NCBI RefSeq assembly: GCF_035593305.1
Contig: NZ_CP141615.1
Span: 1,922,001-1,986,000, forward strand
Length of the DNA stretch: 64,000 nt
Reading direction: 5' to 3'
DNA from: Limnochorda sp. L945t
Lineage (GTDB): Bacteria > Bacillota > Limnochordia > Limnochordales > Geochordaceae
Both the position numbers and the translations under genes were made by a program. Position 1 is the stretch's first letter; each line of letters starts with the position of its first letter. The notes beneath the pieces were generated by a model. The model saw only the letters and a list, made by a program, of their open reading frames with translations. It did no database searches and was not told the origin of the DNA. Below are positions 17,877-25,904 of the stretch, piece by piece.

Positions 17877-20876
17877 CTACTTGCACTCCCGCCAGTTACG
17901 GCCGCTCTTGACGTCGACGACGAGGGGCACCGACAGGTGCACGACGTTTTCCATCGTCGAGCGAACGAGCTCGCCGGCCCGCTCCACTTCGTCCTGGGGC
18001 ACCTCCAGCACCAGCTCGTCGTGTACCTGCAGCACCATTCGGGCCGCCAGCCCCTCCTCCTCCAGGGCGCGGTGGACGGCCACCATCGCCAGTTTCATGA
18101 TGTCCGCGGCCGTACCCTGGATGGGCGTGTTCATCGCCATGCGCTCGGCGAAGGCCCGCTGGGCGTACTGGCGCGAGTGAAGCTCCGGCAGATACCGCCG
18201 CCGCCCGAACAGGGTCGTCACGTAGCCGAGCCGCCTCGCCTCCTGCACCGTGCGGTCGAGGTACGCCTTGACCCCGGCGTACTTGTGGAAGTAGCCGTCG
18301 ATGTACCGCCGGGCGTCTTCCTGCGACAGGCCTGTCCCCCTGGCCAGCCCATATGCGCTGATCCCGTAGACGATGCCGAAGTTGATGGCCTTGGCCCCGC
18401 TGCGCATGGCCGGGGTCACGGCGTCCATCGGCACCCCGAAGACCTCCGACGCCGTACGGGTGTGGATGTCCTGCCCCGAGCGGAACGCGTCGATGAGCAC
18501 CTCGTCGCCCGCCATGTGGGCCAGCACCCGCAGCTCGATCTGCGAGTAGTCGGCGCTCATCAACACCCACCCGGGCATCCCGGCGACGAACGCCTCCCGG
18601 ATCACCGCGCCCTGGTCGGTGCGCACGGGGATGTTTTGCAGGTTGGGATTGCTGCTGGACAGCCGCCCCGTCGCCGTCACCGCCTGGTGGAAGGTCGTGT
18701 GGAGCCGGCCGGTGCGGGGATGGACCAGGGCGGGCATGGGGTCGACGTAGGTGCCCTTGAGCTTGACCAGCTGCCGGTAGTCGAGGATCTTCCGCACGAT
18801 CTCGTGCTGGTCGGCGAGCTGCTCCAGCACGTCGGCGCTCGTGCTGGGGCCGGTCTTGGTCTCCTTGACCACCGGCAGCTCCAGCTTGTCGAAGAGGATG
18901 TGGCTGAGCTGCCGGGGCGAGTTGATGTTGAACGACTCGCCCGCCAGCCGGTAAATCGCCTCGGCCGTGGCCTCGATCTCCCGCCCCAGGGTCTCTCCCA
19001 GCCGCGCCAGCGCCTCGGTGTCGATCTTGACCCCGACCTGCTCCATCTCGGCCAGTACCGGCCACAGCGGCATCTCGATCTCCCGGTAGACCCGCTCCAG
19101 GCCGTCCTCCTCCACCCACCGGGCCAGCGGGCCGGCGAGCAGGTAGATCGCCTCCAGGCGCTCTCTGGCGAACTGCCGCACCGTTTGGGCCAGGTCCCGG
19201 GTCTGGCCCTGGACGGCGGCGACCAGCAACTCCGGGACCGGCGCCTGCTGCACGGCACCGTCCGGCGGCTGCCGGGCTCCTCCTCCCTTGCGAGGCTCGA
19301 CCCCCGCGCCTGCCTCGACCATGCGCCCGAGGAAACGCAGCGCGATCTCCTCGAGAGTGTGGTTACCCTGGCCCGCGCGCAAGAGGTAGGAGGCCAGCAT
19401 GACGTCCTCCACGACGCCCCTGAGCGCCACGCCGCGGCTGCCCAGGGCCACGGCGGCGGTCTTGGCGTCGTGGCACCACTTGGGCGCCTGCGGATCCTCG
19501 AGCCACCGCGCCAGCGGTGCAAGCTCGGCCGGCCACGACTCCCCGGCCGCCGCCACCAGCAGGGCGGCGCCCTCGTTGGCAGCAGCCACGGCAACCGCCG
19601 GCGCCCGCATGGGGTCGGTCGACGCCGGCACGACCAGCACCGCCGCAGGCCCTGCCCGCCGTAACCTCTCCACGGCCTGCGCCAGCGCCTCCGGCCGGTC
19701 GAGCAGCTCCGGGAGACCGAACGGAGCCCGCCCGTCCGCCACGCGGCGCTCGGCCGGATGCCCCCTGCCCGTGCTCCCGGACTCCCCGTCTCCCCCCTCG
19801 CCGGATTGCCTGCGGCCCCGGGAGACCCTCGCGGCGCCTCGCGCCGCCGCTCCCTCACCAGCGGCCATGCCATCCTGTCCCGGCGCCGCCGCCTGGCCTC
19901 CTTGCTCTCCCTGCTCCTCGGCTGTCGGCCCGTTCGGGCTCTCCCCGGCCTTCCCCCCGGCGCCTGCGCCCCTCCGGGCAGCCTCGGCGACGGCCGGGTA
20001 CATCTGTCCGAGGCGCGCGAGCAGGCGCGAAAACTCGAGCTCCAGCAGCAGCGAGGCGAGCCGATCGGCGTCGGGCTCCCGGCGCCGGCAAGACTCCCAG
20101 TCGAGCTCTACGGGCACCGTGGTGACGATGGTGGCCAGGTGACGGCTGAGCCTGGCCTGATCCCCGAACCTCTCCAGCGCCCTGGCCACCCGCCCCGGCA
20201 GCTCGTCCACGTGTCGGAGGATGCTCTCCAGGTCGGGGTACTGCTGCAGCAGCTGCGATGCGGTCTTCTCCCCGATGCCCGGCACCCCGGGGATGTTGTC
20301 GCTCGTGTCGCCCACCAGCCCCTTGAGGTCGGCGACCTGAGCCGGCGCGATCCCGAGTACCTGCCTCACGTGCTCGGGCGTGAAGCGCTCCATTTCGCTG
20401 ATGCCCCGCCGGGTGATGAGCGCGGTCACCCGATCGCCGACGAGCTGCAGGATATCCCGATCCCCGGTCACGATGAGCACCTGGCAGGTGGGGTCTTGCT
20501 CGAGCGCCTGGCGAGTGAGGGTCCCGATGACGTCGTCCGCCTCGAACCCCTCCACCCCCACCCGGGGGATGCGAAACGCCTCCACGAGCTGCTCGAAGCG
20601 CACCACCTGGTGACGCAGCGGGTCAGGCATGGACGGCCGCTGGGCCTTGTACGCCTCGAACTGGCGGTGCCGGAACGTAGGCCCGGCCATGTCCTGCGCC
20701 ACGATCACGTGGTCGGGGCGCTCCTCTTCCAACAGCCGCACCAGCATGGTGGCAAAGCCCAGGACCGCGCTCGTCGGCTCGCCCCCGCTGGTGGTCAGCA
20801 TCGGCAGGGCGAAAAAGGCGCGGTGGAGCAGGCTGTATCCGTCGACCAGCATGAGGCGCCGTGCCGTTTCACCCAT
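17877..20876 (-). CDS. polA: DNA polymerase I
   Basis: A 999-residue family A polymerase for gap filling and RNA primer removal. The N-terminal 5' nuclease (1-300) has MLVDGYSLLHRAFFA, EADDVIGTL, VTGDRDILQLV and GLVGDTSDNIPGVPGIGEKTA. The polymerase domain has motif A SADYSQIELR (D776), motif B RSGAKAINFGIVYG (around 825-837) and motif C VHDE (D953). The central proofreading domain keeps the fold, but the DxE metal-binding motif is missing (LVVPASTDP), so 3'-5' exonuclease activity is probably lost, as in several Gram-positive PolA proteins. A Gly/Ala/Glu/Arg-rich linker of about 80 residues (300-383) explains the extra length. ATG with GGAGGAG upstream; divergent from the SLH-like gene. Confidence 0.95.
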   Translation of the reverse strand: MGETARRLMLVDGYSLLHRAFFALPMLTTSGGEPTSAVLGFATMLVRLLEEERPDHVIVAQDMAGPTFRHRQFEAYKAQRPSMPDPLRHQVVRFEQLVEAFRIPRVGVEGFEADDVIGTLTRQALEQDPTCQVLIVTGDRDILQLVGDRVTALITRRGISEMERFTPEHVRQVLGIAPAQVADLKGLVGDTSDNIPGVPGIGEKTASQLLQQYPDLESILRHVDELPGRVARALERFGDQARLSRHLATIVTTVPVELDWESCRRREPDADRLASLLLELEFSRLLARLGQMYPAVAEAARRGAGAGGKAGESPNGPTAEEQGEQGGQAAAPGQDGMAAGEGAAARGAARVSRGRRQSGEGGDGESGSTGRGHPAERRVADGRAPFGLPELLDRPEALAQAVERLRRAGPAAVLVVPASTDPMRAPAVAVAAANEGAALLVAAAGESWPAELAPLARWLEDPQAPKWCHDAKTAAVALGSRGVALRGVVEDVMLASYLLRAGQGNHTLEEIALRFLGRMVEAGAGVEPRKGGGARQPPDGAVQQAPVPELLVAAVQGQTRDLAQTVRQFARERLEAIYLLAGPLARWVEEDGLERVYREIEMPLWPVLAEMEQVGVKIDTEALARLGETLGREIEATAEAIYRLAGESFNINSPRQLSHILFDKLELPVVKETKTGPSTSADVLEQLADQHEIVRKILDYRQLVKLKGTYVDPMPALVHPRTGRLHTTFHQAVTATGRLSSSNPNLQNIPVRTDQGAVIREAFVAGMPGWVLMSADYSQIELRVLAHMAGDEVLIDAFRSGQDIHTRTASEVFGVPMDAVTPAMRSGAKAINFGIVYGISAYGLARGTGLSQEDARRYIDGYFHKYAGVKAYLDRTVQEARRLGYVTTLFGRRRYLPELHSRQYAQRAFAERMAMNTPIQGTAADIMKLAMVAVHRALEEEGLAARMVLQVHDELVLEVPQDEVERAGELVRSTMENVVHLSVPLVVDVKSGRNWRECK

Positions 20877-21008
20877 CCGTCCGGCCTCCTCCGGTGTCCG
20901 GCCCTCTCCGGCGCGGTCGCCCGGAAGAGCCTGGTCGTTTTGCCCGGCAGTGGCCCCAAAGGCCGTCGCTGCTTGCTTTACCGGTAGTTACAGAAAGGAT
21001 GTTCGACT

Positions 21009-22415
21009 GTGCGGCTCCAAATTCCTCGACACGCGAGGAGAGGAGTGTGCAGCTTCTTGCGAGGTCGTTCGCTTGCATGGCTCGGCCTCATCGTGACCTT
21101 GATCGCCGCGCCGGTGGTCGCCACGGCGGCGACCGGCCAGCGCGCCGGCGCTCCGGAGCCGGCCACGGCTGCCTCGAAGGCGTCTCCGAGCGCACCGGCA
21201 CCCGGAGGGTATACCGACGTCACCGACGCCGCATTGCGCCGGGCGCTACAGGCGCTCGAGCCGACGGGGGCACTCACGGCGTTCCCGGGAGACCACTTTC
21301 GTGCCTCTCGGGCCATCACCCTGGGTGAGTTTGCCCGCGCCGGCGTGGCCGCCTTCGACATGACCCTGCCCGCAGGAGCGAGCCCCGAGCGCGCCGCGGT
21401 GCAGGCCCTCATGGAGCGGGGGATCTTGCCCAAAGTCACGGACCTTGCGGATGCCGCCTCGACCCCGCTGTCGGTGGGCAACCTCCTGACCGCCGCCGTA
21501 CGGCTGGCCGGAATGGGCTCGCTCGCCGGCCGGTGGCCGGCGCCCAACGGCGGGGATCCGTCCGGGGCCGCGATGGAGCTGGCCAGGGCCGCCGGGATGG
21601 TACCCGCGACTATCCGGTCGGCCACCGAGGCCCGCCGGGCCGCTACCCGCGGCGAGGCCGTGCAGGTGCTCTATCTGGCGCGCCAGCTCTCCACGGCGAG
21701 CGGGCGCTTGCAGCTGAGCCAGGCCAACGCCCGCCGTGCCACCGTGACGACGGATGGGGGCCCGGTGCCCCTGCGCTTCTCCGACACCACCCTGGTGATG
21801 CGCAACGGCCAGCCCTCCAGCGTCGAACGTCTGGCCACGGGGGACCAGGTGACCGCCGTCCTCGACCCGGCAGGCGAGGCGAAAGTCGTCGTGGCGTCGG
21901 GTGGCAGCATCCTGGACCAGCAGGTGGCCCTGGAGAAGGCCCGCGACCTCCTGCGCCAGGTGGCCGAGTACCTCACCCCGCAGCAGTGGCAGATGCTCCT
22001 GCAGGGGGACTGGAAGGGTCTCACGACAACCCTGACCCCGGAGGTCTATGACCGGCTGATGGCCCTCGGCATCGCCCCGTGGGAGGCCGAAGCCCTCATC
22101 AACCGGGATTGGGCGTCGCTCCGGCAGGTAGCCATGGACCGGCTGGCCCAGGAGGGGGCGACCAGGCTCAACGTCTCCCCCGAACTCATCCGATCGGTGC
22201 TGGCCCAGGACTGGGCGAGCGCCCGCCAGCTGGCGCAGCAGGAACTCCTGGAGAAGGTCATCAACCAGCTGATCCTGCCCAACGCCGGAGGCAGCACGAC
22301 CGCACCGACGGTGCCGCCGCCCTCGAGCCCACCGGCACAGCCGCCCGCAGGTGCCGTCCCGCAGACGCCCACCGCTCCGGCGGCACCGGCGAGCCCCGGA
22401 GGGCCGCCGGCCTGA
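21009..22415 (+). CDS. Exported SLH-domain-like protein
   Basis: A 468-residue protein. A signal peptide (AWLGLIVTLIAAPVVATAA) is followed by a Pro/Ala-rich spacer and an SLH-like motif, GYTDVTDAALRRALQALEPTGALTAFPGDHF then ITLGEFARAGVAAF. Two weaker SLH-like repeats lie near 115-165 and 175-225. SLH domains bind secondary cell-wall polymers or peptidoglycan; in diderm Firmicutes they tether the outer membrane. The middle has a small beta segment (RATVTTDGGPVPLRFSDTTLVMRNG). The C-terminal half is helical with repeated WxxLxxxL units. The tail is Pro/Ala-rich. The GTG start follows GAAAGGAT at good distance. No known function beyond wall association. Confidence 0.65.
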   Translation: MRLQIPRHARRGVCSFLRGRSLAWLGLIVTLIAAPVVATAATGQRAGAPEPATAASKASPSAPAPGGYTDVTDAALRRALQALEPTGALTAFPGDHFRASRAITLGEFARAGVAAFDMTLPAGASPERAAVQALMERGILPKVTDLADAASTPLSVGNLLTAAVRLAGMGSLAGRWPAPNGGDPSGAAMELARAAGMVPATIRSATEARRAATRGEAVQVLYLARQLSTASGRLQLSQANARRATVTTDGGPVPLRFSDTTLVMRNGQPSSVERLATGDQVTAVLDPAGEAKVVVASGGSILDQQVALEKARDLLRQVAEYLTPQQWQMLLQGDWKGLTTTLTPEVYDRLMALGIAPWEAEALINRDWASLRQVAMDRLAQEGATRLNVSPELIRSVLAQDWASARQLAQQELLEKVINQLILPNAGGSTTAPTVPPPSSPPAQPPAGAVPQTPTAPAAPASPGGPPA

Positions 22416-22436
22416 GGCGCCAGGCAACCGAGTCGC

Positions 22437-23168
22437 TCACAGCACCACCGGAATGGCCTCTTCGATGCCGACCGAGGGCGGATCGACCCCGCACCGGTAG
22501 GCCAGGACCTGCACGCCCCCTCGGGCTGCACGCTCGAGGGCTTCGGCGAACGCCGGGTCGGCCTGCCGGTGCGGGCTGAACCGCAGCGCGTCACGTCGCT
22601 GGACCACGAAAACGACGAACGCTGCGCCGCCCGCCTCGGCCGCCCGCAGCAGCACCTCCACGTGACGGCGCCCCCGAACCGTCGGCGCATCGGGGAAAAG
22701 CGCCGTGCCCCGCTCGACCAGCGTCACCGACTTGGTCTCCACCAGCGCGAGCGCTTCTCCCCGTTCCAGGAGCAGGTCGAGACGGGTGCCGGGCTCCTGG
22801 GGCACCGGGTATTCGAGCCGTTTCACCCGCCAGCCCCGGAAGACGTCCAGCCGCTGCTGCTCCACGGCCTCGGCCAGCAGCCGGCCCGGCAACCGGGCGT
22901 CCACGCAGACCCAGCCGTTGGGGCCGAGCATGAAGAGCGCATCCCCGACCGTTCGCCTCGGGAGGTTCACGGTTCGCCTCCGGGAGGTCTCGGGCGCACG
23001 GGAAGAGAGGGCGACGAGCGTAGGCCTTCCCGGCGTGAGGAGTTCTCGCAGGCGCCCGGAGTTGGGCAGGTGTGCCACCTGCCGCTTGCCGTCGAGGTGG
23101 AGTGCGACGGCGAAGCGGTTGAGCCGTGCGAGCAACGTGGAAGGCTCGAGAGCCGATGCGACGTTCAT
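22437..23168 (-). CDS. sfsA: SfsA family protein
   Basis: A 243-residue protein of the SfsA family, named for sugar fermentation stimulation in E. coli and predicted to bind or cut nucleic acids through a PD-(D/E)xK-like fold. Conserved pieces are RFAVALHLDGKRQVAHLPNSGRLRELL, the RLDLLLERGEALALVETKSVTLV core with its acidic residues and ETK motif, LFPDAPTVRGRRHVEVL, and the late FSPHRQADPAFAEAL. ATG 23166-23168 is the only start that fits the family length. It has no ribosome binding site but a TACAAT six bases upstream, suggesting a leaderless message. It is convergent with the SLH-like gene. Confidence 0.88.
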   Translation of the reverse strand: MNVASALEPSTLLARLNRFAVALHLDGKRQVAHLPNSGRLRELLTPGRPTLVALSSRAPETSRRRTVNLPRRTVGDALFMLGPNGWVCVDARLPGRLLAEAVEQQRLDVFRGWRVKRLEYPVPQEPGTRLDLLLERGEALALVETKSVTLVERGTALFPDAPTVRGRRHVEVLLRAAEAGGAAFVVFVVQRRDALRFSPHRQADPAFAEALERAARGGVQVLAYRCGVDPPSVGIEEAIPVVL

Positions 23169-23174
23169 GATGGG

Positions 23175-23180
23175 ATTGTA
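23175..23180 (-). promoter_or_regulatory. -10 element of a possible leaderless sfsA promoter
   Basis: TACAAT on the minus strand ends 6 bases before the A of the sfsA ATG, so transcription would begin at or next to the start codon. No clear -35 hexamer is visible 16-18 bases upstream, which weakens the call. Confidence 0.35.
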
Positions 23181-23305
23181 GCGCGCGGACGCGAGTCGGC
23201 CGGCTCCGTCGCCTGGATCGGAGCCGGCCGACGGCGGCCCCTCATGGGGAATGAGGATGTCGCCTCCCCTGGGGCCGCATCCCCGCCCCGGATGCCCGCC
23301 GAAGC

Positions 23306-23779
23306 TCAGTGGGCGTAAGCCTGGTCTCGCTCCTCCACGGGCTGCCGCCGGAGCGCCATGGGCCTCTCCGGGCGCTCGATCTGCTCGGCCGCGCACTGCT
23401 CGCACAGGCCGTAAAACTCCAGCCGGTGCTGGCGCACCTTGACGCCCATCAACTGCTCCACGGCCCGATCGAGCGACTCGTCTACGGGCATCGGGACGTC
23501 TTCTACCCGGCCGCAGCGCTGGCACACGAAGTGGTAGTGGTTTTCGGGCGTGCCGTCGAAGCGGCTGTACGAGCTCCCGTAGGAGAGCTCGAGAGCCTCG
23601 CCCGAGGCCGTGAGGATCTTGAGGTTGCGGTAGACGGTGCCGAGGCTGATGTTGGGCAGCTCCTTACGAACCTCCTGATAGACCCAGTCAGCGGTCGGGT
23701 GCGACTTGGTCCCCCGCAGCACCCGCAGGATGACCTCCCGCTGCTTGGTCTTGCGGATGAACCCCTGGACTTTCTCCAT
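23306..23779 (-). CDS. Fur-family regulator (PerR-like)
   Basis: A 157-residue metal-dependent repressor of the Fur superfamily. The N-terminal winged helix reads RKTKQREVILRVLRGTKSHPTADWVYQEVRKELPNISLGTVYRNL. Regulatory metal ligands are suggested by SRFDGTPENHYHFVCQRC, and two CxxC pairs (CQRC and CEQC) form the structural zinc site. The aspartate in the SRFDG segment is the residue typical of PerR peroxide sensors. The ATG at 23779 has GAGAGG upstream. The promoter and palindromic operator upstream suggest autoregulation. Peroxide stress is the likely signal, but iron or zinc sensing cannot be excluded. Confidence 0.85.
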   Translation of the reverse strand: MEKVQGFIRKTKQREVILRVLRGTKSHPTADWVYQEVRKELPNISLGTVYRNLKILTASGEALELSYGSSYSRFDGTPENHYHFVCQRCGRVEDVPMPVDESLDRAVEQLMGVKVRQHRLEFYGLCEQCAAEQIERPERPMALRRQPVEERDQAYAH

Positions 23780-23849
23780 CCCAGACCGTCCTCTCTGCTG
23801 CAGCGACGATGACGACGTCCTTTGCTGCAACTCGTTGGCATTGCTGTAC

Positions 23850-23869
23850 TTTGTGACGAATGTCGCAAA
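23850..23869. promoter_or_regulatory. Palindromic operator of the Fur/PerR-like gene
   Basis: TTTGTGAC-GAAT-GTCGCAAA is an inverted repeat with 8-base arms and one mismatch. It lies directly downstream of the -10 box at 23880, around the predicted start site. A further half-site, TTTGTGAC, occurs at 23923-23930, upstream of the -35 box. It does not resemble the AT-rich classical Per or Fur boxes and partly fits TGTGA-N6-TCACA. Confidence 0.5.
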
Positions 23870-23879
23870 CCTCGCTTTG

Positions 23880-23908
23880 AGGATACTGCTGACGATGGTT
23901 ACTGTCAA
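23880..23908 (-). promoter_or_regulatory. Promoter of the Fur/PerR-like gene
   Basis: Minus strand TTGACA (23903-23908), a 17-base spacer and TATCCT (23880-23885). Predicted start near 23873, giving a leader of about 95 bases before the ATG at 23779. Confidence 0.7.
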
Positions 23909-24065
23909 CACGAACCGTCCAGTTTGTGACAGATGCCCGGGACATTGATCCAGCGTAACGGGTTTCGTGCCCCCATGTCGAACGTACTGTCTCGAGGCGG
24001 GATCGGGCGCTCGCAGGCCTTTCGCCTCCGGTTCTCGTACCTTCCCCGTTGAAAGGAGTCACCCC

Positions 24066-24851
24066 ATGCGGTCGACGTTCAACGCCTCGGGCGGATCGGC
24101 AGGCCCGGAGCCTCGCCGGCCCAAGGTCATCGGCATCATCGGGGGCATGGGCCCGGAGGCGACGGCCGACCTCTTCTGGCGCATCGTCCGGCTGGTGCCT
24201 GCGTCGAAAGACCAGGACCACCCTCGGGTGCTCATCGACAGCAACGCGCAGATCCCCGACCGGACGGCCGCCATCAAGGGCGAGGGGCCCAGCCCCCTGC
24301 CCATGCTCGTCGAAACGGCGAGGGGCCTGGAGCGGGCCGGGGCAGAGGTGCTGGCCATGCCCTGCAACTCCGCGCACTACTGGTACGACGAGATCGCGGC
24401 GGCGGTGCGAGTGCCGGTGCTGCACATGATTCGCCTGGCGGCGGCCGCCACCCGGCAGGCCCTCGAGGAGCGGGTCGGCCGGTCGGGCACGCCGGTGCTC
24501 CTGCTGGCGACCACCGGCACGGTGCTGGGAGGGACGTACCAGCGGGCGTTCGAGGAGGCGGGGCTCCGGCTGGTCGTGCCCGAGGCAGCCGTCCAGGAGC
24601 GCGTCATGGAGGCCATCTACCGGGTCAAGGCCGGCCAGCGCGCCGTGGCCCGCCCGCTCGCGCTGGATGCTCTGGCGCGGGAGACGCTGCGGCTTGTGCC
24701 CGGGGCCGTCGTGCTCGGGTGCACGGAGCTGCCGCTCGTGCTGCGCCGGGAAGATACCGCCGTGCCGTTGATCGACTCGACGGAGGTGCTGGCACGCGCC
24801 GTCGTGGAGTATGCCGTTGGGAGCGTGGCCGAGGAGGCGGCCGGTACCTGA
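24066..24851 (+). CDS. Aspartate/glutamate racemase family protein
   Basis: A 261-residue PLP-independent amino-acid racemase. KVIGIIGGMGPEATADLFWRIV marks the start of the Asp/Glu racemase fold. The two catalytic cysteines are in LAMPCNSAHYWYD and VVLGCTELPLVL, and DSNAQIPDRTAAI lies between. The order and spacing fit aspartate racemases (RacD/YgeA type) better than MurI. A product would be D-aspartate or another D-amino acid for peptidoglycan or signalling. ATG 24066 has GAAAGGAG 7 bases upstream. It is transcribed divergently from the Fur/PerR-like gene and converges on the PorV-like gene. Confidence 0.88.
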   Translation: MRSTFNASGGSAGPEPRRPKVIGIIGGMGPEATADLFWRIVRLVPASKDQDHPRVLIDSNAQIPDRTAAIKGEGPSPLPMLVETARGLERAGAEVLAMPCNSAHYWYDEIAAAVRVPVLHMIRLAAAATRQALEERVGRSGTPVLLLATTGTVLGGTYQRAFEEAGLRLVVPEAAVQERVMEAIYRVKAGQRAVARPLALDALARETLRLVPGAVVLGCTELPLVLRREDTAVPLIDSTEVLARAVVEYAVGSVAEEAAGT

Positions 24852-24866
24852 CGGGGCCGCCTCCTC
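24831..24866. terminator. Perfect 12-bp hairpin between convergent genes
   Basis: GAGGAGGCGGCC and GGCCGCCTCCTC form a perfect 12-bp stem around a 12-base loop. The racemase stop codon lies in the loop and the PorV-like stop is 24 bases further on. There is no T-tract, so it may act as a strong pause or RNA end-protection hairpin for both converging messages. Confidence 0.55.
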
Positions 24867-24889
24867 GGGCTGCGGCTTCGACGGCCTTC

Positions 24890-25861
24890 TCAGAGGTCGA
24901 CGGAGAGCGACAGGCGGTGAGAGTCCGGAAGGGCCGGGTGCATGAGGTACGCGTAGTCGACCTTGACTGCCCCGAGCGCCACCCCGGCCCCCAGGCTCAC
25001 CTGGCGCTCCCCTCCGGGGGCGAAGGCCACGCCGCCTCGCACCGCCAGTTGTCCCACCCATGCTTCGGCGCCCACCCGGGTGGTCGCATCCTCGAGGCCA
25101 TGGTCGCCCGCCACCAGCACCGGCCCCAACCGCACGGCGGCTCCGATGGTCGTGGCCGGGTCAAGCGGGTCTTCGACGCCGTCCTGGTAGCGCACCACGC
25201 CGATCGCCCCCGCCCGCAGGTTGCGGCGGCTGATCCCCACCTGGGCCGCTCCCGCCTCGACGAGCAGGCCCACGTCGGCGGTAAACGCCTGGCCCTGCAC
25301 GTCGGCCACGGCCTGCCGGTAGTAGCGCGCCGCCCCGCCCGCGTAGAGCGTGGCGCCGGCCGCTCGCGCCACGGCGGCCGCACCGCCGAGAGCCACGGTC
25401 AGCTCCTGATACCCGGCGGCGCCGCCTGCGGGCAGGCCGTACTCGTCCGTTCGGTCGACGGCGCTCGTGGTCAGCGAGCCGCCCGCCGCGAAGCCGGGGA
25501 TGCCGCCGCTCACGGCGACGTGGTCGGCCTCGCCGAACGGCCGGGTGTACAGGGTGGTCACGTGGGGACGCCTCACCAGGGCCAGCGCCGCCGGATTGGT
25601 GAAGAGCGTGGCGGTCTCGTCGACAAGGCCGACCGATACGCCCGCCATGCCCAGCAGCCGGGCGCTGTACCCGATGCCCCCGGCCGCCATCGTCTGGGCG
25701 TAGTCGGCGGCTCGAGCCGCGGCCGGCCAGGTCATCGCCGCAGCCAGGGCCAGGAGCACCGCCGCTGTCAGCACGGGCGGGGCGTGCCGGGTCGCGGGCG
25801 GTGCCACGGGCGGCCCACCCGCCGGGTACCCCTTCCGCTGCCGGCTGTCATGCGTTCGCAT
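24890..25861 (-). CDS. PorV/UPF0164-like outer-membrane beta-barrel protein
   Basis: A 323-residue exported protein. After a basic N-region and hydrophobic core (VLTAAVLLALAAAMTWPAAARA) the mature part begins near residue 51. It opens with the motif ARLLGMAGVSVGLVDETATLFTNPAAL, the G-R-LGMGGA-VA--DDA-A-FWNPA-L signature of PorV/PorQ and UPF0164 barrels. The rest alternates short strands and turns. It ends in VDYAYLMHPALPDSHRLSLSVDL, the DYAY-----LGDSHR-SL closing strand of the same group. In Bacteroidota PorV shuttles type IX cargo at the outer membrane. It lies 43 bases after the subtilase gene on the same strand, with AGGAGG before its ATG. Homology is by motif memory. Confidence 0.65.
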   Translation of the reverse strand: MRTHDSRQRKGYPAGGPPVAPPATRHAPPVLTAAVLLALAAAMTWPAAARAADYAQTMAAGGIGYSARLLGMAGVSVGLVDETATLFTNPAALALVRRPHVTTLYTRPFGEADHVAVSGGIPGFAAGGSLTTSAVDRTDEYGLPAGGAAGYQELTVALGGAAAVARAAGATLYAGGAARYYRQAVADVQGQAFTADVGLLVEAGAAQVGISRRNLRAGAIGVVRYQDGVEDPLDPATTIGAAVRLGPVLVAGDHGLEDATTRVGAEAWVGQLAVRGGVAFAPGGERQVSLGAGVALGAVKVDYAYLMHPALPDSHRLSLSVDL

Positions 25862-25904
25862 CCTGGGAATGCCTCCTCTCTTGCTGTCCGCCGGCGCCGG
25901 CGCC

